A stretch of DNA of 64,000 bases from Fontibacterium sp040404065. Its GTDB lineage: Bacteria > Pseudomonadota > Alphaproteobacteria > Pelagibacterales > Pelagibacteraceae. Below are positions 42,601 through 57,600 of this stretch, piece after piece. Location: NCBI GenBank assembly GCA_040404065.1, contig JBBAJM010000001.1; one strand, written 5' to 3'. The position numbers and the translations under genes are program-made. Under the pieces are notes generated by a model. The model ran no database searches and was not told where the DNA came from. It saw nothing but the letters and a program-made list of their open reading frames with translations. How positions within the stretch are numbered: position 1 is the stretch's first letter; every line of letters begins with the position of its first letter.

Positions 42601-45600
42601 CTGTATTATTTGCAGCTGTTAACACCCCTGCAGAAATTGTAGTTGCACCTGCGTAAGTGTTAGCTCCAGATAAAGTTAATGTGCCAGATCCATCTTTAGT
42701 TAATGTACCAGAACCTGTGCTAATAATTGTGCTAACTGTTGTGTTTCCACTTCCGCCCACTGTTAAATTAAAGTTAGTTCCAGTAATTGCGTCTGTAGAT
42801 TTATTTAAAGTTAATGTTCCAGAGTCAGAGTTAATTCTAGAGTCAGAAGCCAAAGTAATTAATCCGCCATAAGTATTGTTGCCTGAAATATTTCTTAAAG
42901 CTCCGCCTGAACTAATTCCATCACCATTTAATGTTAATGCTTCAGCACCAATTGTAATTGTGCCTGACAATTGTAATGCCGCTCCACTTGCAACTGTTGT
43001 TCCTGATGCAGTTGTTCCAAGAGCTGTATTATTTGCAGCTGTTAATGCACCTGCAGAAATTGTTGTAAGACCTGTATATGAGTTAGCGCCAGATAAAATT
43101 AATGTACCTGATCCAGCTTTTGTTACTACTAAAGCAGAAACACCTTCGCTAATAATTCCTGTGATTGTACTTGCGCCAATATTGGTAACACTTAATGTTC
43201 CTGTAGATTTAATAGCAGCTGCAGTTAATACATCTGTTGTAATTGTAAGACCTGTAAGAGCAGTTGTTCCACCAACAGCTCCTGTAAATGTCACATCTCC
43301 CGTGCTAGATCCACCTGTATTAGTAATTGTTAAAGTGTTAGCTCCATTCACTGTTGAACTAAATAAAATAGTTCCAGTTGGAGCTGTTAATGTTGGGCTT
43401 GCAGTTAATGTAACTGCACCTGAATAAGTTTGTCCGTTATTTGTTGTAGTAACGTTAGCACCAAGACTTGTTGTTCCTGATACGCTGAATGAAGTTGCGT
43501 TAGTAATATTTCCACCAATTGAAGAGTTACCAGTGATTGTTAAAGAGAAACCACCTCCATCAACTGTTGAAGAGTTTGTAACCGTTGAACCAGCAAGTGT
43601 TGTGTTGGCTGTTAATGTAACAGCACCTGTGTAAGTTTGTGTGCTAGCTATTGTAACGTTAGCGCCAATGCTTGAAGCTCCAGAAACATCTAACGTTGTT
43701 CCGTTAGAAATAGCAGCAGTTGTTGTTAATGCAGCTGTTGAAACCGCAGCTCCAAATGTTGTTGCGCCATTAATTGTTAATTGTGCTGGTCTTTGAGATC
43801 CACCAATAATACTTACAAATGTGTTAGTTGCTCCAGAAACAGTAATTGTTCCCTCTGTTGCAGCTAAACCATTAATAGTTCCAGTGATTGTTTTTCCTGT
43901 TCCTGAGAATGTAACTCCAGCTGTTCCAGTATTGTCATCTAAAGTAATTGCAGTAACAGTTACTGTGTTTGCAAAATTTGCTAATGAATTTTCGCCAGAA
44001 ACATTTCCACCTACAACGTTAATGTTTGTAGTTGTTCCTTGTATTACTGTTCCATTAAATAATGCAGAACCCGCTTTTGTAGTTGTTCCAATAGTTATTG
44101 TGTCAGCTGCAACGTTACCTGAGAATGTAATAATTCCTGGAGCACCATCAGCACTATTAATAATTTGAATAGTTGTTGTGCCATTGTCAGTAATAGCAGG
44201 CGATATTGTTTTAGCTGAAGTTGCGTTAAATAATAATGTACCGTAGTTAGCAATTGTTGTCGCAGTTACTGCATCTGAGAATGTTAATTGCTCACCTGCA
44301 ACGTTAGTAATTGTTCCAAGTGCTCCATTAGTAGCTCCACCGACAGCTCCTGCAAATATTACGTTTCCTGAACCAGCTCCAAAAGTTAAATTATTTGCTC
44401 CTGATGTCGAACTATCTACTGTGCTCGAGAAAGTAATTGTGCTCGATGTTGCAGTTAATGTTTTAGTAGTTGCAGATCCACTAATAGTTACTGCTCCTGT
44501 GTAAGTTTGTGCTCCAGATGTTGAAACGTTAGCGCCAAGAGTTGTTGTTCCTGATACGCTAAATATATTAACGCCTGAGATTGCACCGTTAATAACTGAG
44601 TTTCCTGTTTCAGTTAAAGAGAATGTAGCTCCACTAATTGTGTTTGAGTTAGTAATTGTAGTTCCAGTTAATGTTCTATCAGCAGTCGCTAATGTAACTG
44701 CACCTGTGTAAGTTTGTGTTCCAGATGTTGAAACATCTGCTTTAAGTGTTGTAGTTCCACTAACAGATAAATTTTTTCCAGTTCCAGATAAAGTTACAGT
44801 GTCAGTTCCAGTGCCATCACCAAATACAGCATTACCTGTAACTGTTAATGAATAAGCGCCGTCTAATGTTGAGTTAGTTGTGATTGTTGTGCCTGTTAAT
44901 GTTCTGTCAGAATTCGCTAATGTAACTGCACCCGTGTAAGTTTGTGTTCCAGATGTTGTAACGTTAGCTCCTAATGTTGAAGCTCCAGAAACTGAAAGAC
45001 TTGTTAAAGCAGTTCCCGCTCCAACCGCTCCATTTAAAGCAACAGGACCAGTGCTGTTAGTAATAGTTAAAACTTGAGCTCCATTAATTGTGCCTGATAA
45101 AGTTAGAGTTCCTGAGCCTGTATCATTTTTAATAGTCGTAGCTCCAGCTAAAGTAATATTGCCTGAAGCAGTAGCTCCTGCTGTTGCATGAGAATTATAA
45201 AGTGCACCAGATGAAAGGTAACCAGTTCCTGATAAACTTAGAGCATTTGCAACTGTGTAAGAATTTAAATCAATTGCTGCGCCAGAACTTACTGTTACAG
45301 CACCCGTACCAAATGCACCGTTTGTAACTGAACCCGTTGAAGAAATTCCAGCTTGTACAATACCACTCGAAATAGTAGTTCCGCCTGTGTAAGTGTTAGC
45401 ACCTGATAAAATTAATGTACCTGTTCCAGATTTAGTTAATGCACTTCCGCTGATAATACTTAAAATACTACCTGTTCCAGCATTAGTAATAATACTAGCT
45501 CCACCTAAATTTATTCCTCTGTTAGCATTAATTATAACTCCATCAGCCAATGAAAGAGTCATAGTATTTGCAATAGTTAATTGATCAGACACATATGATG

Positions 45601-48600
45601 CTGGAGCTGTACCTAAATTTGAGTCGCTGCTAATTGCTAATGTACCTTGTGCAATACTAGTTTTACCTGAGTAAGTATTTGTTCCAGATAAAGTTAAAGT
45701 GCCAGAGCCTGATTTAGTTAAATTACCAGCGCCTGATATTACTCCATCAAAACTTGTTGTGCCATTTACAGTAGTTGTTAATTTCTTGCCGCTTGCTATA
45801 ACAATTGAACCAGAGCCAGTTATCGCTCCAACTGCATCAGTTTCGTTTAATTGGTAAGTTGCGCCACTTGCAACTGTAATAGTGCCATTAATTGCTAATG
45901 TGTCAGCCACTGCACTTGTAATTAAAGTTCCAGCATTAATCGTTGTATTTCCAGTATAAGTATTAGCAGCGGATAAAGTTAATGTTCCAGCTCCAGCTTT
46001 TGTTAAAGCTAATGCAGAAGCACCATCGCTTATAATTCCTGTAATTGTACTTGTGCCACCATTCGTAACACTTAATGTTCCTGTAGATTTAATAGCAGCT
46101 GCAGTTAATACATCCGTTGTAATTGTAAGTCCTGTAAGAGCAGTTGTTCCACCAACAGCTCCTGTAAATGTTACATCTCCTGTGTTAGCTCCACCGCTAT
46201 TAGTAACAGTTAAAGCATAAGCTCCATCAACCGTTGAACTAAATAGAATAGTTCCGCTTGGAGCTGTTAATGTTGGGCTTGCAGTTAATGTAACTGCACC
46301 TGAATAAGTTTGTCCGCCAGTTGTTGTAGTAACACTAGCACCAAGGCTTGTTGTTCCAGAAATACTTAAGCTTGTAATATTTGTAATATTACCGCTGATA
46401 ACTGCATTTCCTGTTTCTATTAAAGAGTATCCACCGCCTGCAATTGTCGAGCTATTTGTAATTGTTGAACCTATTAAAGTAGTATTGGCTCCTAAAGTAA
46501 TAGCATCACCATAAGTTTGAGCTCCTGTTGTTCTAACAGATCCTCCATTAATTACAGTTGTTCCACCTGCATTTGTTGTAACGCTAGCAAGGTAAGGAGA
46601 GGTTGCACCAACTGTTCCACTAAATGTTGTGGCTCCTGAAGTGTTAACTGTTAACGCTCTTGCGGATGTAGTGCTCTCAATTGTTCCAGCAAAAGAAATG
46701 TTTCCAGATGAGCTTGAAGTTAAAGTAACGTCTGCTCCTAAAGTAACGTTCTCACCAAAAGTTTGCGCACCCGTTGTTGTAATTGCAGTTGTGTTAATTG
46801 CAAGTGTTCCACCTGCGTTTGTTGTTAAACTTGTTAAAGCAGTTGATCCACCAATAATTCCTGAAAGTGTTGTTGTGCCAGTCGTGTTAATCATTAATGT
46901 GTAAGCACCATTAACTGTTCCGCCTAAAGTAACGTCACCCGCTGTGTTTGCAAAAATAATTGTATCTCCAGTTAGAACTGTTGGCGTATTTGAGTCTCCA
47001 ATTGATATTGGTGTATTTGTTGATCTAAATAATCCTCCAATATTAACCTGACTTGGAGCAGTTGCAGTAACTCCACCTGTAAATTCTAATCCTCCCGAAA
47101 TTGTCACTCCTACTAAAGTAAGTGTTCCTGTATTAGAAAAAGTAACTGCATTTGTAATTATACCGCCACCATTAATTGCAATGTTATAAGCTGCGGCTGC
47201 AGTACCAAATGTTGTTGCCGTAACAAAGCCTGTGAATGTAATAGTTCCAGTTGTTGCTGTTAATGTAACTGTTGCAGCATCTACTGAACTTGAGAATGTT
47301 GTTCCGCCTGATTGAGTAACCGTTACTGTTCCAATATCAGTTCCAACTGTACCACTAACTGTAACTGCGCCTGTTGTATTAATAGTTAAGTTAGAAGCCG
47401 TGCTACCTACTGTTCCTGTTACTGAAGATAAACTTAATGTATTTGCAATTCCTGTTCCAACTGTAAGAGTAACGCCATCTGCTAAAGTTGCAGCTCCTAA
47501 TGTAATATTTCCTGTTGATGTTCCACCAACCGTTGAGTTTCCACCAACACTGATACCTGTATCAGCATCTCCTAAAGTAATAACTCCTGTTCCTGCAGCA
47601 GTAACAGTTCCATTTAAATTAATGCTACTTGGATTAGTTGCAACTACTCCTCCTGTAAATGCTATTGTGTCACTACCATTTCCAAGAGTAACAGTTCCTG
47701 TATTAGAGAAAGTAGTCGCTCCAGCAATTGTGTTGCTTGATCCATTAAATACTACGTTGTAAGCGCCTGTTCCTGCAGCAACTGTTAATGCTGTTCCTGC
47801 GGTAACGTTACCGCTAAACGTAACAGACGTTGAAGCTTTTGAATCTGATATTGCAATTGTTGCAGCGTTTACTGTACTTGAGAATGTTGTTCCTGCAGAT
47901 TTAGAAATTGTTATTGTTCCAAGTGCAGTTCCAGATCCAACAGCACCCGTTACGCTAATTGTTCCAGATGTAAGACCTGTATCTAAAATTAAATTTTGCG
48001 CTGAAACGTTTGTAATTGTTCCAACAAAACTAATATTTCCATTAGATGTTGTAACTAAAGTAGTGTTTGCACCTAATGTAACGTTATCGTTATAAGTTTG
48101 TGTGCCTGTTGTTGTAATTCCAGTTGTATTAATTGCAGTTATTCCACCTGTGTTTGTCGTTAAACTTGTTAAAGCAGTTGAGGCACCAATAATTCCTGAA
48201 AGTGTAGTTGTTCCTGTTGAATTAAGATCTAAAGTGTAAGCACCATTAATTGTTCCACCTAAAGTAATATTTCCAGTTGTGTTTCCAGAAATAATTGTGT
48301 TTGCAGTTAAAACTATTGGTGTGTCTGAATCTCCAATTGATATTGCAGTATTCGTTGATTGAACAGTTCCACCAATATTAACTTGGCTTGGAGCAGTTGC
48401 GGTAACACCAGCTGTAAATGTTGTTGTGCCAGCTAAAGTAAGAGTTCCAGTGTTAGAGAAAGTTGCAGCATTTGTAATTGTACCGCCACCATTAATTGCA
48501 ATGTTATAAGCTGCAGCTGTAGTTCCAAATGTCGTTGCAGTAACAGCGCCTGTAATAGTTGTTCCTGAGTTTGCGTTAATAGTTGTTGCAGCAACTGTGC

Positions 48601-51600
48601 TGTTAAATGTCGTTGTGCCAGCGCTAATAGTTATAGTCGATAAAGGATTTGTAGCACCAATTGCACTTGCAAATGTTTTTCCAGTTCCAGAAACTGTAAT
48701 TGTTCCTTCAGTTGTAGCTAAACCATTAATTGTTCCAGTAATTGTTGCTGTTGTTCCTGAGAACGTAGCTGAAGCTGTTGCTGTGTTATCATCTAAAGTA
48801 ATTGCAGTAACAGTTACAGTAGATGCAAAGTTACCAAGGGAAGCTTCTAATGAGTCTCCACCAACAATATTAATATTTGTTCCAGTAACTGTTCCGTTAA
48901 ATAATGCAGAACCCGCTTTTGTAGTTGTTCCAATAGTTATTGTGTCAGCTGCAACGTTACCTGAGAATGTAATAATTCCAGGTGCACCATCAGCACTATT
49001 TATAACTTGAATAGTAGTTGTACCGTTATCTGTAATTGCTGGTGTTATTATTTTAGCTGAAGTTGCGTTAAACAATAATGTGCCGAAGTTAGCAATTGTA
49101 TTTGCAGTTACGTTATCAGAGAATGTTAATTGTTGTCCTGACGCATTAGTAATTGTTCCTAAATTGAAAGTTGTTCCAACCGCACCTGTAAATGTTGCAG
49201 TTCCAGTACCTGTTCCAAATGTTAAATCTCTATCTGTTGCATCAACAGCATTAATTGTGCTTGAGAAAGTAATTGTATTTGCCGTTGTAGTTAATGTTGG
49301 ACTTGCAGATAATGTAACTGCACCTGTGTAAGTTTGTGTTCCAGATGTTGTAACGTTAGCTCCTAATATAGAAGCTCCAGAAACTGAAAGACTTGTTAAA
49401 GCTGTGCTTGCTCCAACGTTTCCGTTTAAAGCAACTGGGCCAGTGCTGTTAGTGATAGTTAAAGCTTGAGCTCCATCAATTGTGCCTGATAAAGTTAAAG
49501 TACCTGAACCTGTGCTATTTTTAATAGTAGTAGCACCAGCTAAAGTAATATTGCCTGAAGCAGTAGCACCTGTTGTTAAGTGAGAATTATAAAGAGCACC
49601 TGATGAACTGTAACCAGTGCCAGATAAAGTTAAAGCATTTGAAACTGTGTAAGTATTTAAGTCAATTGCTCCAGCAGTGTTTACTGTTACAGAGCCTGTA
49701 CCAAATGCACCGTTTGTAACTGAACCCGTTGAAGAAATTCCAGCTTGAGCAACACCATTAGAAATAGTAGTGCCTCCTGTGTAAGTGTTAGCTCCAGATA
49801 AAGTTAATGTACCAACTCCAGATTTTGTAACTGCTAAAGCAGTTGAGCCATCACTAATAACTCCTGTGATTGAACTTGCTAGAGCATTATTAACACTTAA
49901 TGTTCCTGTAGATTTAATTGCAGCTGCCGTTAATGTATTTGTTGTAATATCAAGTCCTGTAAGAGGAGTTGTTCCACCCACAGCACCTGTAAATGTTATA
50001 TTTCCTGAACTAGTGTTAACAATGGTTAAAGAATAAGCACCATCTACTGTTGAGCTGAATAGAATATTTCCTGCATCAGTTAATGTATCATTTGCATACA
50101 ATGTAACTGGACCTGTGTAAGTTTGTGAGTTTCCAGTTGTTGTAACGTTAGCTCTTAAACTAGAAGGTCCTGATACTGACAATGAAGTAGCGTTTGTAAT
50201 TGCAGCTCTAAGATCTAATCCAGCATTTGTTCCTGTGATTGCAATTGCATTTAGTGCATAAGTATTTCCAACAGTTCCATTAAATTGAACCGTAGCTGCA
50301 GTTCCTGTTGCAATAGTTAAACTTCTAGCTCCACCCGAGTCACTGTTTACTGTGCTTGTGAATGTAACGTTATCACCTGTTGTTGTTAAAGTTCTATCAG
50401 CACTATTTACTGTAACTGCACCTGTATAAGTTTGTGTTCCAGTTGTTGAAACGTTAGCTCCAAGACTTGTTGTTCCTGATACGCTGAATATATTAACTCC
50501 TGAAATTGCACCGTTAATAACTGCATTGCCTGTTTCAGTTAAAGAGAATGTAGCTCCAGTAATTGTTGAAGAGTTTGTAATAGTTGTTCCAGTTAATGTT
50601 CTATCCGCTCCACTTAATGTAACTGCGCCCGAATAAGTTTGTATTCCAGATGTATTAACGTTTGCACCTAAATCAGAAACTCCTGATACAGTTAATGAAG
50701 TAGCTCCCGCTGAACTGTCAGATGTTTTTTGAATAACAGCATTAAGATCAAGTGCACCTGTAATTGCAATTGCGCCCAATGGGTTTGTTCCACCAACTAC
50801 ACCATTAAATCTAATAGTTGGAGTAGCTCCACCTGAGGTAAGTGTTAAAGCTCTTGGCGTAGCTCCATCACTATTTACTGTTGAACCGAAAACAATAGTG
50901 TCACCTGCAGAAGCAGAAGTTGTTGTTAAAATTCTATCAGCACTGTTTAGTGTAACTGCGCCTGTGTAAGTTTGTGTTCCAGTTGTTGAAACGTTAGCAC
51001 CAATACCTGTTGTTCCTGATACGCTAAAGTTAGTAACTGATGTAATAGCTCCACCAATTGAAGAGTTACCAGAAATTGCTAAAGCAATAGAACCTCCGCT
51101 TAATGTTGATGAGTTAGTAATTGTTGTACCTGTTAATGTTCTAGGACCAGTTCCTGAAACTGTAACTGCGCCTGTGTAAGTCTGCCCTCCAGATGTTGTA
51201 ACATCAGCACCTAAATCAGAAACTCCAGCAACCGTTAATGATGCAGCACCTGTAATTGCAGCATTAAGATCTAACGTACCGCCGTTTGTAGTTGTAATAT
51301 TATTTATAGGAGCGGTTCCGCCAACAATTCCATCTAGTTTAAGAATTCCTCCGCTTATAGTTAAATTTTTTGGTGTAGCGTTATCGCTGTTTACAGCGTC
51401 AGTAAACCAAACGGTTCCTGATGTTGTAGTTAATGCAATATCTGCACTTAAGGTAACAGGACCGTAGAAAGTTTGGTTTCCAACTGTTGATAGTGCTCCG
51501 CTAATATTTATTCTGCTTGTGTTTCCAGATTTACCAACGGTTAAAGTTCCTAACAATCCGCTGTTTGGAACGCCACTTACAACGTCAACAAGTTTAATAT

Positions 51601-54600
51601 TTAACGTATCAAGAGGAATTGTACTAAAGCTTGTGCTTGCTGGCTCAATAACTAAATCTCCAGCTCCTGTAAAAGTTTGGCTAACAATAACTGGATTGTT
51701 AGATCTTACGATATAACGGCCTTGCTTAATAATTACATAAGTTGGATTTGTTCCATCATTATCTGTTTTAGTTCCTGTTAAAACAAAAGTACCCGCGCCA
51801 TCTTTAGTAAAAGTTGTAAGTCCTGATATTGTTCCACCATAAATTGTTGTCGTTGAACTATTTACATTAATAGTTCCACCGCCTGTGCTAAGAGTAATTC
51901 CTCTATTAGTTGCTAAAGTTAAATCTAAAGTTAAATCTGCTGTAGTTTGTAAAATTCCGCCACTTAAAGTTAGTTGTGTTGCAGCTACAGATCCTGGCAC
52001 AGCACCTAAGTTAGTGTCAGCGCTAATTGAAATTGTACCAGCAGAAATTGTTGTAATTCCAGAATAAGTATTTGTATTAGATAATGTTAAAACTGAAGAT
52101 GAACCTGTGTCTTTAGTTAAAGATCCAGTTCCTGAAATAACTCCAGATAAAGTTTGTGTTGCAGATGATGAGTAAATAAATGCAGCATTGTTCACAATTG
52201 CTCCGGCATAGCTACCTGAGTTTAATGAACCTGATCCAGTAATTGCTAAAGTACCAACAGAAATTGTTGTTGTGCCAGTGTAAGTATTTACGCCAGTTAA
52301 ATTTAATGTACCTGAATTTATTTTAGTAAGTGCACCCGTTGTTGTTGTTCCGGTTGCTCCTGCTAATGTTAATGTAGCGCTGTTATCAATAGTTGCAGTT
52401 GTGCCAGCACTTATTGTGAATGCTCTATCTGATGTTTCTCCTGCTCCCGTGTATATTAAAGTTCCGTTACCTAATACTAAGTTAGTGTTAGCATTAGTAG
52501 CTGCGCTTAATTTACTAGAAGTACTTCCACCATTGCCAATTGTTCCAACGCTTAATGTTCCAGCATTAATAGTAACAATTCCCGTTTGTAAGTTTGTTCC
52601 AGTTAAAATTAATATTCCAGAACCTGTTTTAGTAAGATTTCCTGTTGTAGCAGCTGCAGATCCACTAACTGTTAAAGTGTTAGTAGTGATATCAAAAGTT
52701 CCTGTTGTTCCTGCAGTTATTGTAAAGTTTCTATCTGTTGAAGCAGTTGAGCCTGTGTATTGTAAAGTACCACCACCTAATACTAAATTAGATGCAGAGT
52801 TAGTTGCTTGTCCTAAGTTTCCTGCAACTCCACCATTTCCAATTGTTCCAACACTTAATGTTCCAGCGTTAATTGTTGTAACGCCTGTGTAAGTATTTGT
52901 ATTAGATAATGTTAAAACTGAAGATGCACTTGTGTTTTTAGTTAAAGCTCCAGTTCCTGAAATAACTCCAGATAAAGTTTGTGTTGCTGAAGATGAATAA
53001 ATGAATGTACCGCTATTAGCTATTGCTCCTGCATAGCTGCCTGAGTTTAGTGAACCTGATCCTGTAATAGCAACTGTTCCAGCAGAAATTGTTGTTGCTC
53101 CTGTGTAAGTGTTAACGCCAGATAAAGTTAATGTGCCCGATCCATCTTTAGTTAATGTTCCAGTACTTGTGGCAATTGGATCTGCAACTGTAGTGTTGCC
53201 TGATCCACCAAAAGTTATGTTATAAGTTCCAGTAATTGCGCTTCCAGTTGCAACATCTAATGTTAACGTTCCAGAGTCAGAATTAATTCGTGAGTCAGAA
53301 GCTTGTGTAATAGCGCCGGCATAAGTGTTTGTTCCTGAGATGCTTCTTAAAGCTCCACCAGAACTAATTCCACTTCCATTTAAAGTTAAAGGTTCAGCGT
53401 TAATTGTACTTGTAATTTCTAAAGCAGCTCCATCTGCAACTGTTGTTCCAGAGCTTATATTTCCAAGTGCTGAAGCGTTAGATGCTCTTAATGCACCTGC
53501 AGAAATTGTTGTAACGCCTGTGTAAGCATTAGCGCCTGATAAAATTAATCTTCCAGTTCCAGTTTTTGTAAGTGCTCCTGAAGTAGTAGCTGCTGCACCA
53601 CTAATTGTTAAATCAGCTGTGTTGCTGGAAATTTCAAAAGTTCCAGTTGTGCTATTAGTTATTGTAAAAGCTCTATCTGTTGAAGCGGTTACACCTGTGT
53701 ATTTTAAAGTACCACCACCTAATACTAAGTTAGTAGCGGTGCTAGTTGCTTGTCCTAAGTTTCCAGCAACTCCACCATTTCCAATTGTTGAAACACTTAA
53801 TGTTCCAGCATTAATTGTTGTAACGCCTGTGTAAGTGTTTGTTCCTGTTAATGTTAAAACTGAAGAAGCATCAGTGTCTTTAGTTAAATTTCCAAGTCCC
53901 TGAATAGTTCCTGTTTGAAGAGTTTGGTTTGCACTTGATGAATATTTAAATGTTGCACCAGATCCAATATTAATATGATTTGAGTAAACTCCAGCTGACG
54001 TTGGTGATAATGAACCTGATCCTGTAATTGCAAGTACACCACCACTTGCATTAATCCAAGTCGCTCCACCGTAAGTATTGTAACCACTTAAATTTGCTGT
54101 TCCAGCTCCTGTATGCTGAAGTGTTGCTCCTGATCCTCCTAAACTTGCTGATACTGAAACTGTAACTCCTGTTGATGGAGTTAAATAAATATTATTTGTG
54201 CCTGTTAATATTCCTTGTGTGCTAGATCCTGTTCCAGTGATTGATCCTGCAGTTAAAGTAATATCAGCAACCGTGTCTGTGTAAGATCCTAAAGCTAATA
54301 CTGCATTAGCACCATTAACTGTAACTGCTCCTGAAGAAATTGCATCGTTAACTCCGTAAGTTAAACTTCCATCAGAAACTAATGTTAGACCTGTGTAAGC
54401 ATTAGCGAAATTAAATGTTAATGTACCCGATCCGTCTTTAGTTACCGCTCCAGTTTTAGTAACTCCTGAACCTATAGCTGCTGTGTTCATTATGGTATTA
54501 CCTACTCCACCGAACGTAAGCCCTATAGCGCCATTATCGATACCTCCGCTTAATGTTAATGTGCTTCCAGTATCACTATTAATTCGTACTGAGCTTGTAG

Positions 54601-57600
54601 ATAAAGTAATTGCACCAGCATAACTGTTGCTTCCTGAAATATTTCTTAAAGATCCAGCTCCGCCAATACCAGTATTGTTTAATGTTAACGCTTCAGCGCC
54701 AATTGTAATGTCGCCTGATAATTCTAATGCAGCTCCACTTGCAACAGTTGTGCCTGATGCAGTTGTTCCAAGTGCAGTATTATTTGCAGCTCTTAATACA
54801 CCTGCAGAAACTGTTGTAAGACCTGTGTGAGCATTAGCGCCTGATAAAATTAATCTTCCAGTTCCAGTTTTTGTAAGAGCTCCTGAAGTAGAAGCTGCTG
54901 CACCACTGATTGTTAAATCAGTTGCCTGAGTTGAAACTTCAATAGTTCCTGTTGTTCCTGCAGTTATTGTAAAGTTTCTATCTGTTGAAGCAGTTACGCC
55001 TGTATATTGTAAAGTACCACCACCTAATACAAGGTTAGTAGCAGCGTTAGTTGCGGAACCTAGATTACCGCTTGTAACTCCACCATTTCCTATTGTTGCA
55101 ACACTTAATGTTCCAAGGTTTATTGTTGTAACGCCTGTGAAAGTGTTTGCTCCTGATAAAGTTAACGTACCAGCTCCAGCTTTTGTTACTGCTAAAGCAG
55201 AACCACCGTCACTAATAATTCCTGTGATTGAACTTGCACCAGTATTCGTAACACTTAATGTTCCTGTAGATTTAATATCAGCTGCAGTTAATACATCTGT
55301 TGAAATAGTAATCGATGTTGGAGAATTAGTTGCGCCAACCGCTCCAGTAAATGTTGTGTCTCCAGTTCCATTAGTTGTAATACTTAATGATTGAACTCCA
55401 GTAACTGTTCCTGCAAATGAAACGCTACCGTTAGAAGTAGTTGTTAGAGTTGTGCCAGCTCCTAAAGTAACGTTATCGTTATATGTTTGTGATCCTGAAG
55501 TTCTAACAGAGCCACCATTGATTGCTGTTGTTCCGCTAGCATTTGTAATTAAGCTTGTTAGAGCAGAGCTGTCACCAACTGTTCCTGAAAGTGTAGTTGT
55601 TCCTGTAGTATTAAGAGTTAAAGCGAATAGACCATTAACTGTTCCGCCTAAAGTAATATTTCCAGATGTATTTCCAGAGATAGTAGAGTCTGCAGTTAAA
55701 ACTGTAGGAGTGTTAGAGTCTCCAATTGAAATATTTGAATTTGTTGCAGTAACTATTGCACCAATATTAACTTGGCTTGGTACTGTTGCAGTAACTCCGC
55801 CAGTAAAATTTATTGTGTCTCCACCATTTCCAAGAGTAACTGTTCCTGTGTTAGCAAAAGTAGTTGCTCCTGCTATTGTGTTACTTGATCCATTAAATAC
55901 TACGTTGTAAGCAGCCGTTCCTGCTGCGGCTGATAATCCTGTTGTTGCAGTAACGTTACCACTAAATGTAATATTTGCAGAAGCTGTACTGTCGCTTAAA
56001 GTAATTGTTGCCGCATCTACTGTACTTGAGAATGTTGTTCCGCCTGATTGAGTAACTGTTATTGTTCCAATATCTGTTCCAACTGCACCGCTTACTGTAA
56101 CCGTTCCTGTTGTATTAATAGTTAAGTTAGAAGATAAACCAGATGCTGTTCCTGTAACTGAAGATAAACTTAATGTATTTGCAATTCCTGTTCCAACTGT
56201 AAGAGTAACGCCATCTACTAAAGTTGCAGCTCCTAAAGTAATAGCTCCCGTTGATGTTCCGCCAACTGTTGAGTTGCCACCAACACTGATGCCTGTGTTA
56301 GCATCTCCTAAAGTAATAACTCCTGTTCCTGCTGCAGTAACAGTTCCATTTAAATTGATGCTGCTTGGAGCAGTTGCAACTACTCCGCCAGTAAAATTTA
56401 TTGTGTCTCCACCATTTCCAAGAGTAACTGTTCCTGTGTTAGCAAAAGTAGTTGCTCCTGCTATTGTGTTACTTGATCCATTAAATACTACGTTGTAAGC
56501 AGCCGTTCCTGCTGCGGCTGATAATCCTGTTGTTGCAGTAACGTTACCACTAAATGTAATATTTGCAGAAGCTGTACTGTCGCTTAAAGTAATTGTTGCC
56601 GCATCTACTGTACTCGAGAATGTTGTTCCACCTGATTGAGTAACTGTTACTGTTCCAATGTCAGTTCCAACTGTACCAACAGAAACTGTACCTGTTGTAT
56701 TAATTGTTAGGTTAGAAGATAAACCTGCTGCTGTACCTGTAACTGTAGACAAAGTAATATTTGCAGCATAAGCACCACCACCAACAGTTAACGTTACGTT
56801 ATCTGCTAATGTTGCAGCTCCTAAAGTAATAGCTCCTGTTGATGTTCCGCCAACTGTAGAGTTTGCAGTCACAGAAACTGGTGTAGCCGATGTACCTACT
56901 AAATTAATAACTCCTGTTCCTGCTGCAGTAACTGTTCCTGCAAGATAAACTGTTGTTGGAGATGTTGCAGTAACTCCTGCTGTGAATGCAGTCGTGCCAC
57001 CTAAAGTAAGAGTACCTGTATTAGAGAAAGTTGCAGCGTTTGTAATTGTACCACCGCCATTAATTGCAACGTTATAAGCTTTTACTGCAGTGGTAAGTGT
57101 TGTTGCAGTCAATGCCCCGGTGAATGTAATTGTCCCTGTAGTATCACTCAAAGTAAGTGTTGTAGCATTTACTGTACTTGAGAATGTTGTTCCTGCGGAT
57201 TGAGAAATTGTTATTTGTACAGCGTTTCCAGCAGATCCAACAGCGCCTGTTACACTAATCGTTCCAGATGTAAGACCTGTATTTAAAGCTAAATGTTTTG
57301 CAGCGCCTGTAATTGTTCCACCAAAACTAATATTCCCATTAGATGTTGTTGTTAATGTTTGACCTGCAGCAGTTAATGTAACGTTGCCTGTATAAGTTTG
57401 ATTTCCAGATGTTGTAAAGTCCGCCCCAATGCTTGAAGCTCCTGAAACATCTAATGTTGTTCCAGAAGAACCAGCTGTTGTTGTTAATAAAGTTGTTTGA
57501 ACTGCAGCTTGGAATGTAGTTGCGCCATTAATTGTTAATTGCGCTGGTCTAAATGAATTTCCAATTGTACTTGCAAATGTTGGAGTTCCAGAAACAACAA

